Part shown: positions 18,109-29,559 of the stretch, in pieces
How positions within the stretch are numbered: the first letter of the stretch is position 1
Layout: every line of letters begins with the position of its first letter
Assembly (NCBI RefSeq): GCF_018881545.1
Contig: NZ_JACVQD010000001.1
Coordinates: 276,039 to 340,038 of the forward strand
From: Polynucleobacter alcilacus
GTDB taxonomy: Bacteria > Pseudomonadota > Gammaproteobacteria > Burkholderiales > Burkholderiaceae
Length of the DNA stretch: 64,000 bases
Direction of reading: 5' to 3'
Translations under genes and position numbers: made by a program
The notes under the pieces: model-generated
The model's input: the letters and a program-made list of their open reading frames with translations, nothing else
Databases searched by the model: none
Told to the model about the DNA's origin: nothing

Positions 18109-19068
18109 ATGAATAGTACTGATTTAAGCGTTCTCAATTCTGCCGTAAGTTGGCTGAAAGCGGGTCACTCGCTTGCCATTGCTACAGTAGTCCAAACATG
18201 GGGCTCGGCACCACGCCCTGTAGGTTCATGGCTCGCTATCCGCGAAGATGGTCAAGTCGCCGGATCCGTTTCCGGTGGTTGTGTTGAAGATGATTTGATT
18301 CGGCGTGTTCAAACAGAGATTCTGACGCGAGATACCCCTGAAATGGTTGTATATGGCGTTAGTCAACAAGAAGCTGCTCGCTTTGGCTTACCTTGTGGCG
18401 GCACCCTGCGACTACTGGTTGAGCCAAAACCTGAATTAGCCATCTTAGAAAAATTACTCGAGTCCATCTCTACCCATCAGATCACGCGCCGCACAGTAAA
18501 TTTACTCACAGGTAAATCCACTCTTGATACCGGCAGTCGTAACGATGAGTTCGTATGCACCGAGCAAAAAATGCTAACTACCTATGGACCGCGTTGGCGT
18601 TTAGTCATCATTGGTGCCGGCCAACTATCACTCTACACTGCTGACTTTGCACTCGCTTCTGACTTTGAGGTAATTGTGATTGATCCCCGTGAAGAATATG
18701 CCGAAGGCCTCAATCGTAATGACCTGACCTTTATTAAAGGTATGCCAGATGATGTCTTACTTGAAATTGGTGTCGACCCTCATACTGCAGTGGTCGCATT
18801 GACTCACGACCCTAAGTTAGACGATATGGCTCTCATGGAGGCTCTCCGCTCCCCTGCTTTTTATGTTGGCGCGCTAGGTAGTCGCAAAAATACTCAGAAG
18901 CGTAAAGATCGCCTTCTGGAGTTTGATTTAAATCAAGAACAAGTCGATAGGCTTCATGGTCCGGTTGGGCTGTATATTGGCGCTCTTACACCACCAGAAA
19001 TTGCTGTATCTATTCTGGCAGAGGTAATTGCGGTTAAATATGGCGTCAGTATTCCAAAGAAAAATTAA
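18109..19068 (+). CDS. XdhC/CoxI family molybdenum cofactor insertion protein
   Basis: A 319-residue protein with the XdhC N-terminal domain (TWGSAPRPVGSWLAI, SVSGGCVEDDLI with its conserved Cys) and a C-terminal Rossmann domain (LVIIGAGQLSLYTADFAL; VALTHDPKLDDMALMEAL; VGALGSRKNTQKR). XdhC proteins receive the mature molybdenum cofactor, help to sulfurate it and insert it into xanthine-dehydrogenase-family enzymes. Divergent from MocA, with which it functionally pairs. No large, medium or small hydroxylase subunit is encoded in the window, so the client must be elsewhere. Confidence 0.88.
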   Translation: MNSTDLSVLNSAVSWLKAGHSLAIATVVQTWGSAPRPVGSWLAIREDGQVAGSVSGGCVEDDLIRRVQTEILTRDTPEMVVYGVSQQEAARFGLPCGGTLRLLVEPKPELAILEKLLESISTHQITRRTVNLLTGKSTLDTGSRNDEFVCTEQKMLTTYGPRWRLVIIGAGQLSLYTADFALASDFEVIVIDPREEYAEGLNRNDLTFIKGMPDDVLLEIGVDPHTAVVALTHDPKLDDMALMEALRSPAFYVGALGSRKNTQKRKDRLLEFDLNQEQVDRLHGPVGLYIGALTPPEIAVSILAEVIAVKYGVSIPKKN

Positions 19069-19080
19069 CGCCGGGTGTCT

Positions 19081-21525
19081 TTAATTGGCTATGAGCTTGC
19101 CGTCTTTTAGACGTGGCTCTACAAAATGCCCCTTGCGCGCACGATTGCCCGCAAATGATTTGAGAGTCTTTGCATCCAAGTTCAGTTCTGTTGGCTTACC
19201 TGCACGTCCAGCGCCAGCATAAGTAGCACCATCTGGACCTACAGCAATTGCGGAAGCTAAAAATTCTTTATCGTCCAAGCCCATTAAGATCACACCTTTA
19301 CCACCAGTTGGTAGGCGCTTTAACTCCTCCAATGGGAATACCAACAACTTAGATACCTCAGATAAACACGCAACCTGCTTCATGCCTACTTTAACCTTAA
19401 CGGCACCTAAAGGGGCATCTCCAGGAACTTTGGCGTCTATGCTAACAAACGATTTACCCGCTTTATTACGCGTACTCATATCGGCAACATTGGCTAAGAA
19501 GCCATAACCCGCTTTAGTAGAAAGCAAGACCAAATCATCGGCTTGACCAGCATAGTAAGCAACCATTTGCGAGCCGGCAGCCAAGTTCACAAAACTGGTT
19601 AAAGGGGAACCGTCGCCTCGGGCACCGGGCAATTCACTTACCGGAACAGTGTAGACCCGACCATCACTACCAAAACCTTGTATGACATCAATGGTTCGAA
19701 CCTCAAAGGTTGTATACATGGCATCACCCGCTTTAAAGCTAAATTGAGTGGCATCATGCTCATGCCCTTGACGCACGCGTACCCAGCCTTTTTGAGAAAC
19801 GATGACCGTCACCGGTTCATCAATGACTTTCGTTTCTGCAATTGCACGTTTATCTTCCTGAATGAGGGTGCGACGCTCATCACCGAAGTCCTTCATATCA
19901 GATTCAATTTCCTTAATGATGCGCTTACGTAATACAGTATCACTTTGTAGCAGCCCCTCTAATTCATCGCGCTCAGCCTTCAAATCTTTGAGCTCTTGCT
20001 CAATTTTGATACCCTCAAGACGCGCTAATTGGCGCAAACGAATATCAAGAATATCTTCAGCCTGTCGATCGCTCAGCTTAAATTCTTTAATCAAATCCGC
20101 TTTAGGTTCATCGCTATTACGAATGATCTTAATTACCTTATCAATGTTCAGAAGAACGATTAAACGCCCTTCCAAGATATGCATCCGGTCTTTGACTTTG
20201 CCTAAACGATATTGAGTACGGCGAGTAACCGTAGCCACCCTGAACTCGACCCACTCCATCAGAATCTCTTTGAGACCCTTCTGACGTGGACGTCCATCAT
20301 TCCCAATCATCACCAAATTCATTGGCGCATTACATTCGAGAGAGGTGTGGGCCAATAAAAGGTTCACGAATTCATTTACATCAATGTTTTTGCTCTTGGG
20401 CTCAAATACCAAACGTACAGCAGCATCCTTACTAGACTCATCACGCACTCCATCTAAGACATTTAAGATGGTGGACTTGAGGTTATTTTGATCAGGGGTC
20501 AAGGTTTTCTTGCCAACCTTCACTTTAGGATTGGTAATTTCCTCAATCTCTTGGAGTACACGCTGTGAGGAGGTTGCCGGTGGTAATTCATTAACAACAA
20601 TCTGCCATTGGCCTCGCGCCAATTCTTCTACTGACCAACGCGCACGTACTTTGATACTGCCACGCCCTGCCTCATAAATCTGGGCAATTTCTGTTGCTGA
20701 TGAAATAATTTGTCCACCACCTGGATAGTCTGGGCCTGGCATGATTCCAAGCAAGTCAGACGTCGACATCTTAGGGGACTTCATTAAGGCAATCGCTGCT
20801 GCAGCCACTTCGCGCAAGTTATGTGATGGGATTTCAGTAGCCATACCCACTGCAATGCCAGAGGCGCCATTGAGGAGTACAAAAGGTAAACGTGCTGGGA
20901 GTAGCTTCGGCTCCTGAAATGAACCATCATAATTTGGTGCGAAATCAACTGTGCCTTCATCGATTTCACTCAGCAAGAGTCCAGCAATCTTTGTTAATCG
21001 GGCTTCGGTATAACGCATTGCGGCAGCCCCATCACCGTCTCTGGATCCAAAGTTACCCTGACCATCAATCAATGGGTAGCGCAATGAAAAGCTTTGTGCC
21101 AAACGCACCAAAGCGTCATAAGCAGATTGATCACCATGGGGATGAAACTTACCAAGAACGTCGCCAACCACGCGCGCACTCTTGACTGGTTTTGCATCAG
21201 CGCGCAATCCCATTTCGCTCATGGAGAATAAAATACGGCGCTGCACTGGTTTTTGTCCATCAGCTACATCTGGTAGCGCCCGCCCTTTGACAACGCTAAT
21301 AGCGTAATCCAGATAGGCGCGTTCAGCATAGACAGCCAGCGTCAGACTATCTTTACCATCTTCATCTAAATCAATTGTTTTGGGATCGTGCGGGTCTTTT
21401 GGGCCTTTAGGTGCGGCTGCAACAGCTGTTTCATCAATCTCAACAATATCTATCTCACTTGGATTGGCAAACAAATCTGCTTGCTCTGCAGCTTCATTCT
21501 TGCCTGGAGTTTTCTTTATAGCCAT
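19081..21525 (-). CDS. parC: DNA topoisomerase IV subunit A
   Basis: An 814-residue type IIA topoisomerase subunit that decatenates daughter chromosomes with ParE. The breakage-reunion Tyr is Y172 in AMRYTEARL, and the C-terminal half is a beta-pinwheel. A weakly conserved Ala/Glu/Asp-rich extension of about 60 residues precedes the core. The helix that corresponds to the quinolone-determining region reads [13 protein letters not shown]: where E. coli ParC has Ser80 there is Gln133, and Glu84 is Asp137. Its start codon overlaps the parE stop, so parE-parC is one coupled operon. GyrA is the alternative, but adjacency to a parE-type B subunit and the DQSAYD helix favour ParC. Confidence 0.93.
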   Translation of the reverse strand: MAIKKTPGKNEAAEQADLFANPSEIDIVEIDETAVAAAPKGPKDPHDPKTIDLDEDGKDSLTLAVYAERAYLDYAISVVKGRALPDVADGQKPVQRRILFSMSEMGLRADAKPVKSARVVGDVLGKFHPHGDQSAYDALVRLAQSFSLRYPLIDGQGNFGSRDGDGAAAMRYTEARLTKIAGLLLSEIDEGTVDFAPNYDGSFQEPKLLPARLPFVLLNGASGIAVGMATEIPSHNLREVAAAAIALMKSPKMSTSDLLGIMPGPDYPGGGQIISSATEIAQIYEAGRGSIKVRARWSVEELARGQWQIVVNELPPATSSQRVLQEIEEITNPKVKVGKKTLTPDQNNLKSTILNVLDGVRDESSKDAAVRLVFEPKSKNIDVNEFVNLLLAHTSLECNAPMNLVMIGNDGRPRQKGLKEILMEWVEFRVATVTRRTQYRLGKVKDRMHILEGRLIVLLNIDKVIKIIRNSDEPKADLIKEFKLSDRQAEDILDIRLRQLARLEGIKIEQELKDLKAERDELEGLLQSDTVLRKRIIKEIESDMKDFGDERRTLIQEDKRAIAETKVIDEPVTVIVSQKGWVRVRQGHEHDATQFSFKAGDAMYTTFEVRTIDVIQGFGSDGRVYTVPVSELPGARGDGSPLTSFVNLAAGSQMVAYYAGQADDLVLLSTKAGYGFLANVADMSTRNKAGKSFVSIDAKVPGDAPLGAVKVKVGMKQVACLSEVSKLLVFPLEELKRLPTGGKGVILMGLDDKEFLASAIAVGPDGATYAGAGRAGKPTELNLDAKTLKSFAGNRARKGHFVEPRLKDGKLIAN

Positions 21526-23513
21526 TAAATATCTGCCTCAACTTCATTACCGCGCTCTTCAAGCCAATCGCGTCGCGCGCCCGATTCAGACTTACCCATC
21601 AACATATCCATGGTTTTAAAAGTTTCATCTTCCGTCCATGAACCCAAGGTTACCGGTAAAAGACGGCGTGTATCTGGATTTAAAGTCGTATCCCATAATT
21701 GCTCGGCACTCATCTCACCTAAACCTTTAAAGCGGGAGATTTGCCATGCGGATTCTTTCACACCATCTTTACGTAACTTATCTTCAATCGCTTGCAATTC
21801 ATTGGCATCGAGGGCGTAAATCTTTTGCGCTGGCTTTTTACCACGCGCTGGTGCATCCACCCTAAAAAGGGGTGGACGAGAAATATGGATATGTCCTAAA
21901 TCAATCAGTTTGGGGAAGTGCTTGTAAAACAAAGTGAGTAAAAGGACTTGTATATGCGCACCATCCACGTCCGCATCCGACAAAATACAAACCTTGCCGT
22001 AACGCAAGTTTGATAAATCTGGGTTGTCATTGATCCCATGGGGATCTACACCAATCGCCACCGCAATATCGTGAACTTCATTGTTAGCAAATAAGCGATC
22101 GCGCTCTGCCTCCCAGGTATTCAATACCTTTCCGCGCAGTGGCAGAATGGCTTGATATTCCTTATTGCGGCCCATCTTGGCTGAACCACCCGCTGAATCA
22201 CCCTCGACTAAGAAGATTTCATTCATGGCGATATCTTGGCTTTCGCAATCAGTCAACTTACCAGGCAATACCGCAACACCAGACGATTTTCTTTTCTCAA
22301 CCTTTTGGCCAGCTCTGGTTCTTGCTTGTGCCTGTTTAATGACTAAATCAGCTAGCTTGCGACCGTAATCCACGTGTTGATTGAGCCAGAGCTCTAATGC
22401 CGATTTGGCATAGCCAGAAACTAAACGGACAGCATCACGTGAATTCAGGCGCTCTTTGATTTGCCCCTGAAATTGTGGATCTAACACTTTTGCAGACAAG
22501 ATAAAAGAGGCTCTTGCAAATACGTCTTCAGGCATTAACTTCACGCCCTTGGGTTGCAAAGCATGCATCTCAATAAAACCTTTTACCGCATTAAAGAGGC
22601 CTTCGCGTAAACCGCTTTCATGCGTACCACCTGCAGGTGTTGGAATCAGATTGACATAGCTTTCACGAACGGGTGCGCCATCTTCAGTCCAACTCACTAC
22701 CCAGGCTGCGCCCTCACCTTCCGCAAATGAATCATCTTCCCCATTGCCAGTAGCGTATTGCTCGCCTTCAAATGGGGGGATGACTTCCGGACCATGTCCT
22801 GCTTGAGCAATCGCTTCATTTAAATAGCCGCGTAAGCCTTGGGCGTATTGCCAAGTTTGGCTCTCGCCAGACTTTTCCTGAATGAGGGTCACTTTCACGC
22901 CAGGCAATAACACTGCCTTGGAACGCAAGAGACGAATCAGGTCAGCCATTGGAATAGTCGAGCTGTCGAAATACTTGCCATCTGGCCATGCACGCACTCT
23001 TGTGCCGTGCGATTTATCTTCTTTAGATGAGGGTCTGGTCTTAAGCTTTTCAATCACTCTGCCATCAGCAAAGGTCAAAGTAGAGACTTGCCCATCACGC
23101 CAAACAGTGACTTCTAATCGCTTAGACAGAGCATTGGTTACTGAGACACCCACACCATGCAAACCCCCTGAGAATGCATAGGCTCCACCAGAACCTTTTT
23201 CGAATTTACCGCCAGCATGCAATTGGGTAAAGACAATCTCAACAACGGGTAGTTTTTCTGTGGGATGCATTCCTACTGGAATACCTCGACCATCATCTTC
23301 AACGCTCACACTGCCATCAGTATGCATAGTGACAATAATTTGCTTACCAAAACCACCTAAGGCTTCATCTGATGCGTTATCCAATACCTCCTGGATGACG
23401 TGTAAAGGGTTATCGGTGCGGGTGTACATGCCCGGCCGTTGACGGACTGGTTCCAGGCCTTTTAAGACCTGAATCGAGGATTCGCTGTATTCGGAAGTTT
23501 TACGGGTAGCCAT
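21525..23513 (-). CDS. parE: DNA topoisomerase IV subunit B
   Basis: A 662-residue ATPase subunit. The GHKL ATP-binding motifs are [24 protein letters not shown] and [14 protein letters not shown]; the TOPRIM part has [15 protein letters not shown] and [14 protein letters not shown]. The C-terminal [16 protein letters not shown] is typical of type IIA B subunits. The short length (no large gyrB insert) and the adjacent parC support ParE. Its start is 79 nt from the divergent CoA-transferase gene. Confidence 0.95.
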   Translation of the reverse strand: MATRKTSEYSESSIQVLKGLEPVRQRPGMYTRTDNPLHVIQEVLDNASDEALGGFGKQIIVTMHTDGSVSVEDDGRGIPVGMHPTEKLPVVEIVFTQLHAGGKFEKGSGGAYAFSGGLHGVGVSVTNALSKRLEVTVWRDGQVSTLTFADGRVIEKLKTRPSSKEDKSHGTRVRAWPDGKYFDSSTIPMADLIRLLRSKAVLLPGVKVTLIQEKSGESQTWQYAQGLRGYLNEAIAQAGHGPEVIPPFEGEQYATGNGEDDSFAEGEGAAWVVSWTEDGAPVRESYVNLIPTPAGGTHESGLREGLFNAVKGFIEMHALQPKGVKLMPEDVFARASFILSAKVLDPQFQGQIKERLNSRDAVRLVSGYAKSALELWLNQHVDYGRKLADLVIKQAQARTRAGQKVEKRKSSGVAVLPGKLTDCESQDIAMNEIFLVEGDSAGGSAKMGRNKEYQAILPLRGKVLNTWEAERDRLFANNEVHDIAVAIGVDPHGINDNPDLSNLRYGKVCILSDADVDGAHIQVLLLTLFYKHFPKLIDLGHIHISRPPLFRVDAPARGKKPAQKIYALDANELQAIEDKLRKDGVKESAWQISRFKGLGEMSAEQLWDTTLNPDTRRLLPVTLGSWTEDETFKTMDMLMGKSESGARRDWLEERGNEVEADI

Positions 23514-23592
23514 GCGCGCAAATTGTAGTCATGTCTGGAGTCTAAGCTCAAATTTTCAGGTATTCCCCTGTCATCCATGCCAAAATTGAGGC

Positions 23593-24813
23593 ATGGGAGC
23601 CTTAAGTCATATCCGTGTTTTAGACCTCAGCCGCGTTCTGGCCGGCCCTTGGTGCGCCCAGAATTTAGCGGATTTGGGTGCCGATGTCCTTAAAGTCGAG
23701 CGTCCAGGCTCCGGGGACGATACCCGCCATTGGGCTCCCCCTTTTGTCAAAGATGCCCAGGGCAAGGAAACCGAAGAGTCTGCCTACTTTATTTGCATTA
23801 ACCGAAATAAACGCTCTATTACGGTCGATATCACTAAGCCAGAAGGCCAAGACATCATTCGCCAATTGGCTGCTGAATCAGATGTCATTATTGAAAATTA
23901 CAAAGTCAGCGCCCTTCTTAAATACGGGCTTGATTATGAAAGTCTGAAAAAGATAAAGTCAGACTTGATCTATTGCTCCATCACTGGATTTGGTCAAACC
24001 GGTCCTTATGCGAATCGTCCTGGCTATGATTTCATTATTCAAGGCATGGGTGGCTTTATGAGTGTTACTGGTGAAGCCGAAGATTTTGAAGGGGCTAGCC
24101 CTCAAAAATCAGGGGTTGCCATTGCTGACATTTTTACAGGGATGTATGCCAGCACTGCGATTCTGGCTGCGATTGTCCATCGCAATCACACTGGTGAAGG
24201 TCAATATATTGATATGTCACTTCTAGATACCCAGATTGCCGTGATGGCTAATGTGTCTAGCGCCTATCTCACTTCAGGCGAAGTTCCGAAACGCTGGGGT
24301 AATGCCTCAGCGATTATTGTTCCCTACCAAACCTTTCCGACATCTGATGGCTGGATGATTGTGGGGGCTGGTAATGACGGTCAGTATCGTCATTTTGTTA
24401 CTGTGGGTGGTGAAGCGCACTTAGCGGATAACCCACTTTATGTGACGAACCCCCTGCGCGTTCAACATCGCAAACAACTCATTCCATTGTTAGAGGTGAT
24501 GACGCGTCAGAAAACTAAGGGGGAGTGGATTGCCTTATTAGAAAAAGCCAATGTTCCTTGTGGCCCTATTAATAATATTAAGGAAGTTTTTGAAAATGAG
24601 CAGGTAATTGCCAGAAAGGTGCAGATTGATGTACCGCACCCTACTGCAGGAACGATGAAATTGGTAGCCAGTCCCATGAAACTGTCGAAGACACCTACAG
24701 AAGTGCGCATGGCCCCACCCACTCTTGGTCAACATACCAATGAGGTCCTACACGAACGACTGCACTTCAATTCTGAAATGATCGAAGAACTCCGTCGTAA
24801 GGGGATTATCTAA
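23593..24813 (+). CDS. Class III (CaiB/BaiF) acyl-CoA transferase
   Basis: A 406-residue family III CoA-transferase with the interlocked-dimer fold. Family signatures: RVLDLSRVLAGPWCAQNLADLGADV at the N-terminus (quoted in part: VLDLSRVLAGPW) and the catalytic Asp of SGVAIADIFTGMYA, with GPINNIKEVFEN late in the protein. Such enzymes move CoA between dicarboxylic or other organic acids through an Asp-acyl anhydride. The acid cannot be read from sequence; glutarate, succinate/hydroxymethylglutarate, oxalate/formate and carnitine enzymes all share this pattern. It is followed 3 nt later by an MFS carrier, so uptake and activation of one organic acid is a reasonable inference. Confidence 0.9.
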   Translation: MGALSHIRVLDLSRVLAGPWCAQNLADLGADVLKVERPGSGDDTRHWAPPFVKDAQGKETEESAYFICINRNKRSITVDITKPEGQDIIRQLAAESDVIIENYKVSALLKYGLDYESLKKIKSDLIYCSITGFGQTGPYANRPGYDFIIQGMGGFMSVTGEAEDFEGASPQKSGVAIADIFTGMYASTAILAAIVHRNHTGEGQYIDMSLLDTQIAVMANVSSAYLTSGEVPKRWGNASAIIVPYQTFPTSDGWMIVGAGNDGQYRHFVTVGGEAHLADNPLYVTNPLRVQHRKQLIPLLEVMTRQKTKGEWIALLEKANVPCGPINNIKEVFENEQVIARKVQIDVPHPTAGTMKLVASPMKLSKTPTEVRMAPPTLGQHTNEVLHERLHFNSEMIEELRRKGII

Positions 24814-24816
24814 AGT

Positions 24817-26049
24817 ATGCATAAGACCGCTATCAAGACTGGCTTATCCATAAAACAGGTTCTCATTTTTGGAGGCCTGATGGTGACACTTTCCATGGGC
24901 ATACGACATGGTTTTGGCTTATTTAATCTACCCATCACCTCAGCCAATGGTTGGGGTCGAGAAACTTTTGCCCTCACCATTGCATTACAGAATCTGATTT
25001 GGGGCGCAGTCCAACCCATTACTGGTGCTTTAGCTGATCGCTATGGTGCTCTCAAGATCATGGTTGCTGGTGGTGTCTTGTATGCACTGGGTTTGGCTGG
25101 TATGGCTGTTTCAAGCGATGTGTTGAACTTCACTTTGGCAGGTGGCTTACTGATTGGTTTGGCCCAAACTGCCACTACGTATAGCGTGGTCTACGGAATC
25201 TTAGGGCGTAACGTTGCTGCAGACAAACGCGTTTGGGCAATGGGCATTACAGCAGCCGCTGGATCTTTCGGTCAGTTCTTAATGATTCCAGCTGAACAGG
25301 GATTGCTCAGTGCCTTTGGTTCAGAAGATGCACTTTTGCTGTTAGCGCTCATGGCAAGCCTCATGATTCCCACGGCATTTATGTTGCGTGAGAAAAATTT
25401 TGTTCATACGCACAATTTAGGTGATCAAACGATCAAGCAAGCCCTAAAAGAAGCAATGAAAAATCGCAGCTTTCGATTGCTTACCTTAGGCTATTTTGTT
25501 TGTGGATTTCAGGTGGTGTTTATTGCGGTTCACCTAGCACCCTATCTTAAAGATCTTTCTGCATCCTATCCTGAGGTAGGTGCACCAATGGTTGCCACTA
25601 CTGCGCTTGCATTGATTGGTTTGTTCAATATATTTGGCACCTATAGCGCAGGTATGCTGGGTCAACGCTTTCCGAAACGCTACTTACTCTCTGGCATTTA
25701 TTTGGGCAGATCCATTGCCATTATTGGGTTTTTACTCCTACCGTTAAGCCCAATGAATACCTACATCTTTGCCGCCATCATGGGATTTTTATGGCTCTCC
25801 ACCATTCCCTTAACCAATGGCATCGTGGCGCAGATCTTTGGCGTTAAATATCTCTCCATGCTTTCTGGATTAATATTCTTCTCGCATCAGTTGGGTAGTT
25901 TTTGTGGTGCCTTTTTTGGTGGCTATTTATTTGATCGCACAGGCTCCTATTTAGTTGTATGGGAGATCGCCATTGTTCTTGGTGTCTTTGCTTTTCTAGT
26001 AAATCTACCCGTGAAAGAACGGGCTATTTCAAGAACGGTAAGCGCGTGA
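24817..26049 (+). CDS. MFS transporter, monocarboxylate/oxalate-formate-like
   Basis: A 410-residue, 12-helix major facilitator. The first loop carries NLPITSANGWGRETF and the loop between helices 2 and 3 has GALADRYGALKI, the MFS signature. The general pattern resembles the monocarboxylate and oxalate:formate antiporter families. It starts 3 nt after the CoA-transferase stop, implying one transcript and a shared organic-acid substrate. Its stop codon overlaps the GTG of a small membrane protein. Confidence 0.88.
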   Translation: MHKTAIKTGLSIKQVLIFGGLMVTLSMGIRHGFGLFNLPITSANGWGRETFALTIALQNLIWGAVQPITGALADRYGALKIMVAGGVLYALGLAGMAVSSDVLNFTLAGGLLIGLAQTATTYSVVYGILGRNVAADKRVWAMGITAAAGSFGQFLMIPAEQGLLSAFGSEDALLLLALMASLMIPTAFMLREKNFVHTHNLGDQTIKQALKEAMKNRSFRLLTLGYFVCGFQVVFIAVHLAPYLKDLSASYPEVGAPMVATTALALIGLFNIFGTYSAGMLGQRFPKRYLLSGIYLGRSIAIIGFLLLPLSPMNTYIFAAIMGFLWLSTIPLTNGIVAQIFGVKYLSMLSGLIFFSHQLGSFCGAFFGGYLFDRTGSYLVVWEIAIVLGVFAFLVNLPVKERAISRTVSA

Positions 26050-26207
26050 GCAAAAACTTATCAGGATCTCTAAAGAGAAAACGGCTCTTGCAAAGAATGT
26101 TTTATATTTTCGCCTTTTTTGTATTGTTGCTGATTTTTTCTGCCTACTATGCTCCGGATATGATGGTGGCGATGACCAATCAAGTTTGGGCATTATGCGG
26201 CTGGTAG
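26046..26207 (+). CDS. Small single-span membrane protein coupled to the MFS gene
   Basis: A 53-residue reading frame begins with a GTG that overlaps the MFS stop (GTGA), the classic arrangement for translational coupling. It has a basic N-terminus (KNLSGSLKRKRLLQR), one hydrophobic segment (MFYIFAFFVLLLIFSAYY) and a short tail ending VWALCGW, so it should be an inner-membrane protein with the N-terminus inside. It has no recognisable family. It could be a subunit or stabiliser of the carrier, or a chance frame; the basic-then-hydrophobic pattern and overlap argue for a real gene. Confidence 0.55.
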   Translation: MSKNLSGSLKRKRLLQRMFYIFAFFVLLLIFSAYYAPDMMVAMTNQVWALCGW

Positions 26208-26230
26208 CACATGTTTAATTTTGTTTCACT

Positions 26231-26305
26231 CTCGCCGTAGCACAATGGATAGTGCACATGCCTCCTAAGCGTGGGATACAGGTTCGATTCCTGTCGGCGG
26301 GACCA
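26231..26305 (+). tRNA. tRNA-Arg (anticodon CCU)
   Basis: A complete cloverleaf: acceptor CTCGCCG pairs with CGGCGGG (one T-G pair), D-stem GCAC/GTGC, anticodon stem CATGC/GCGTG around loop CTCCTAA (anticodon CCT), T-stem ACAGG/CCTGT around TTCGATT. The CCA end is encoded. Reads AGG codons. Confidence 0.95.
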
Positions 26306-26320
26306 AGAATTACTGCTTAC

Positions 26321-26343
26321 TTATCCACAGGCATTGTGGATAA
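26321..26343. other. Inverted pair of perfect DnaA boxes
   Basis: TTATCCACA and its reverse complement TGTGGATAA, separated by 5 bp, both match the consensus DnaA box TTATNCACA without a mismatch. They lie 15 nt past tRNA-Arg and before an A/T-rich stretch of about 160 bp that holds no gene. As RNA the same bases would form a 9-bp hairpin, but no T-run follows, so a terminator is less likely. DnaA binding is inferred from the consensus. Confidence 0.65.
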
Positions 26344-26508
26344 ATTGATAAAAGTTTCCCTAAGTAGCAGATTTATATAGTCTCACCTAGGTTGCTTAAA
26401 TAATTAGCAGGGCTGATTTACAAAATTGCTGCACACACAAATAAATATTTCTTGTCTGCTCTAGACTTTTTATGTTAGCCGGAGCATGCGTATCCCCTGC
26501 ACCCAGCA

Positions 26509-27366
26509 ATGAGTTCCCTTACACTTAGCCCCATGACCAATCTTTCAACCAGCACCTTAGCAGCCCTTGAGGAGATGCTCCAAAATACAGCTCGCTCAGC
26601 TCCCGCAGACTTTATGCCAATCTATTTATCACGCGGCACTCAGGGCGATGAGATTATTGGTCACTTAAATCCTGAATTCATTCCTTACTTTCAAGAATCC
26701 ATTAGCAAAGATTCAATTCCATTGATTTCCGTTAGTAATGATCGAATCACAATTCATTCAGGACGCCCTATAGAGCTCTCCAAGAGTCTTAGCCAACTAG
26801 CAGATCTAATGCGTTTAGGCGGTTACATTCCTGGGTGGCGTAATGAAGATTTCGCTTGGGTTGATCAGAATGGGCATCAATACTTTCATTTAGAACGAGC
26901 CGCCTTTCGTACCTTCGGTTTTCGGAGTATGGCAACGCATATCAATGGCTACACTAACTCCGGTTCTATTTGGCTTAGTAGACGCAGTGAAACGAAATCA
27001 ACTGATCCAGGAAAACTAGACAACATTGCTGCTGGAGGTATTTCTGCTGATGAAACACCTTGGGTGTGTGCTCGCAGAGAATTATGGGAAGAATCTGGCG
27101 TACCGGCGCATATTGCCGATCAAATTGAGCCCGTGGGACGAATCCATATGCGACGACCTATTGCGGGGCGGGGATTTCATGATGAACAGCTCTATGTTTA
27201 TGACTTAGCGCTTCCTGACAACTTTATTCCTACCAATCATGATGGTGAAGTCAGCGGCTTTATTGAAGTTTCCCTTGCAGAGGCAGCGGCACGTATTTTG
27301 GCTGATGAGCTCACCAGCGATGCGGCATTTGTGACGGCTGACTATATATTGCGCTGCAATAAGTAA
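26509..27366 (+). CDS. Nudix hydrolase with DUF4743 domain (thiamin-damage type)
   Basis: A 285-residue protein with an N-terminal DUF4743 region (about residues 25-135) and a C-terminal Nudix domain. The Nudix box is complete: G, then E of ADE, seven residues on REL, then WEESGV, giving the Gx5Ex7REUxEExGU pattern. DUF4743 Nudix enzymes of plants and yeast are known to hydrolyse oxidised thiamin diphosphates (oxythiamin and oxothiamin forms). Its position just ahead of the thiC operon fits that role. It lies upstream of the TPP riboswitch and would not be controlled by it. The start is uncertain: ATGs at 26509 and 26533 both lack a clear ribosome site. Confidence 0.85.
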   Translation: MSSLTLSPMTNLSTSTLAALEEMLQNTARSAPADFMPIYLSRGTQGDEIIGHLNPEFIPYFQESISKDSIPLISVSNDRITIHSGRPIELSKSLSQLADLMRLGGYIPGWRNEDFAWVDQNGHQYFHLERAAFRTFGFRSMATHINGYTNSGSIWLSRRSETKSTDPGKLDNIAAGGISADETPWVCARRELWEESGVPAHIADQIEPVGRIHMRRPIAGRGFHDEQLYVYDLALPDNFIPTNHDGEVSGFIEVSLAEAAARILADELTSDAAFVTADYILRCNK

Positions 27367-27455
27367 CTCTAAATGGTGTTCTACGCCATCTAAATGCCCT
27401 CTGAATTAGGACCATGGGCTCTGATCTCAATTCGTGGTTAAATATTATTAAGGAT

Positions 27456-27546
27456 GAAACAGGGGTGCCCTGTAGGCAGATTTTGCCTAGAGGCGCTGAG
27501 AAAGACCCTAGAACCCGATCCAGGTAATTCTGGCGTGGGAAGTTAC
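27456..27546 (+). ncRNA. TPP riboswitch (THI element)
   Basis: The conserved THI-box parts appear in order: GGGGTGCCC, then GCTGAGAAAGACCCTAGAACCCGATC, given here in parts as GCTGAGA, ACCCTAGAACC and GATCCAGGTAAT, and the closing TCTGGCGTGGGAAG. Together they form the pyrimidine- and pyrophosphate-sensing helices of the TPP aptamer. It precedes thiC by 50 nt. TPP binding should reduce expression of thiC and the genes after it. Confidence 0.95.
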
Positions 27547-27566
27547 ATCAGACCGACACCCGGTTT

Positions 27567-29542
<1,976 letters not shown>

Positions 29543-29559
29543 GTGTATTTAAGCTCATC

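Noticed and set aside
21610..23442. Several plus-strand open frames inside parE
   Set aside because: They lie opposite a strongly conserved gene, have no ribosome sites and no recognisable domains.
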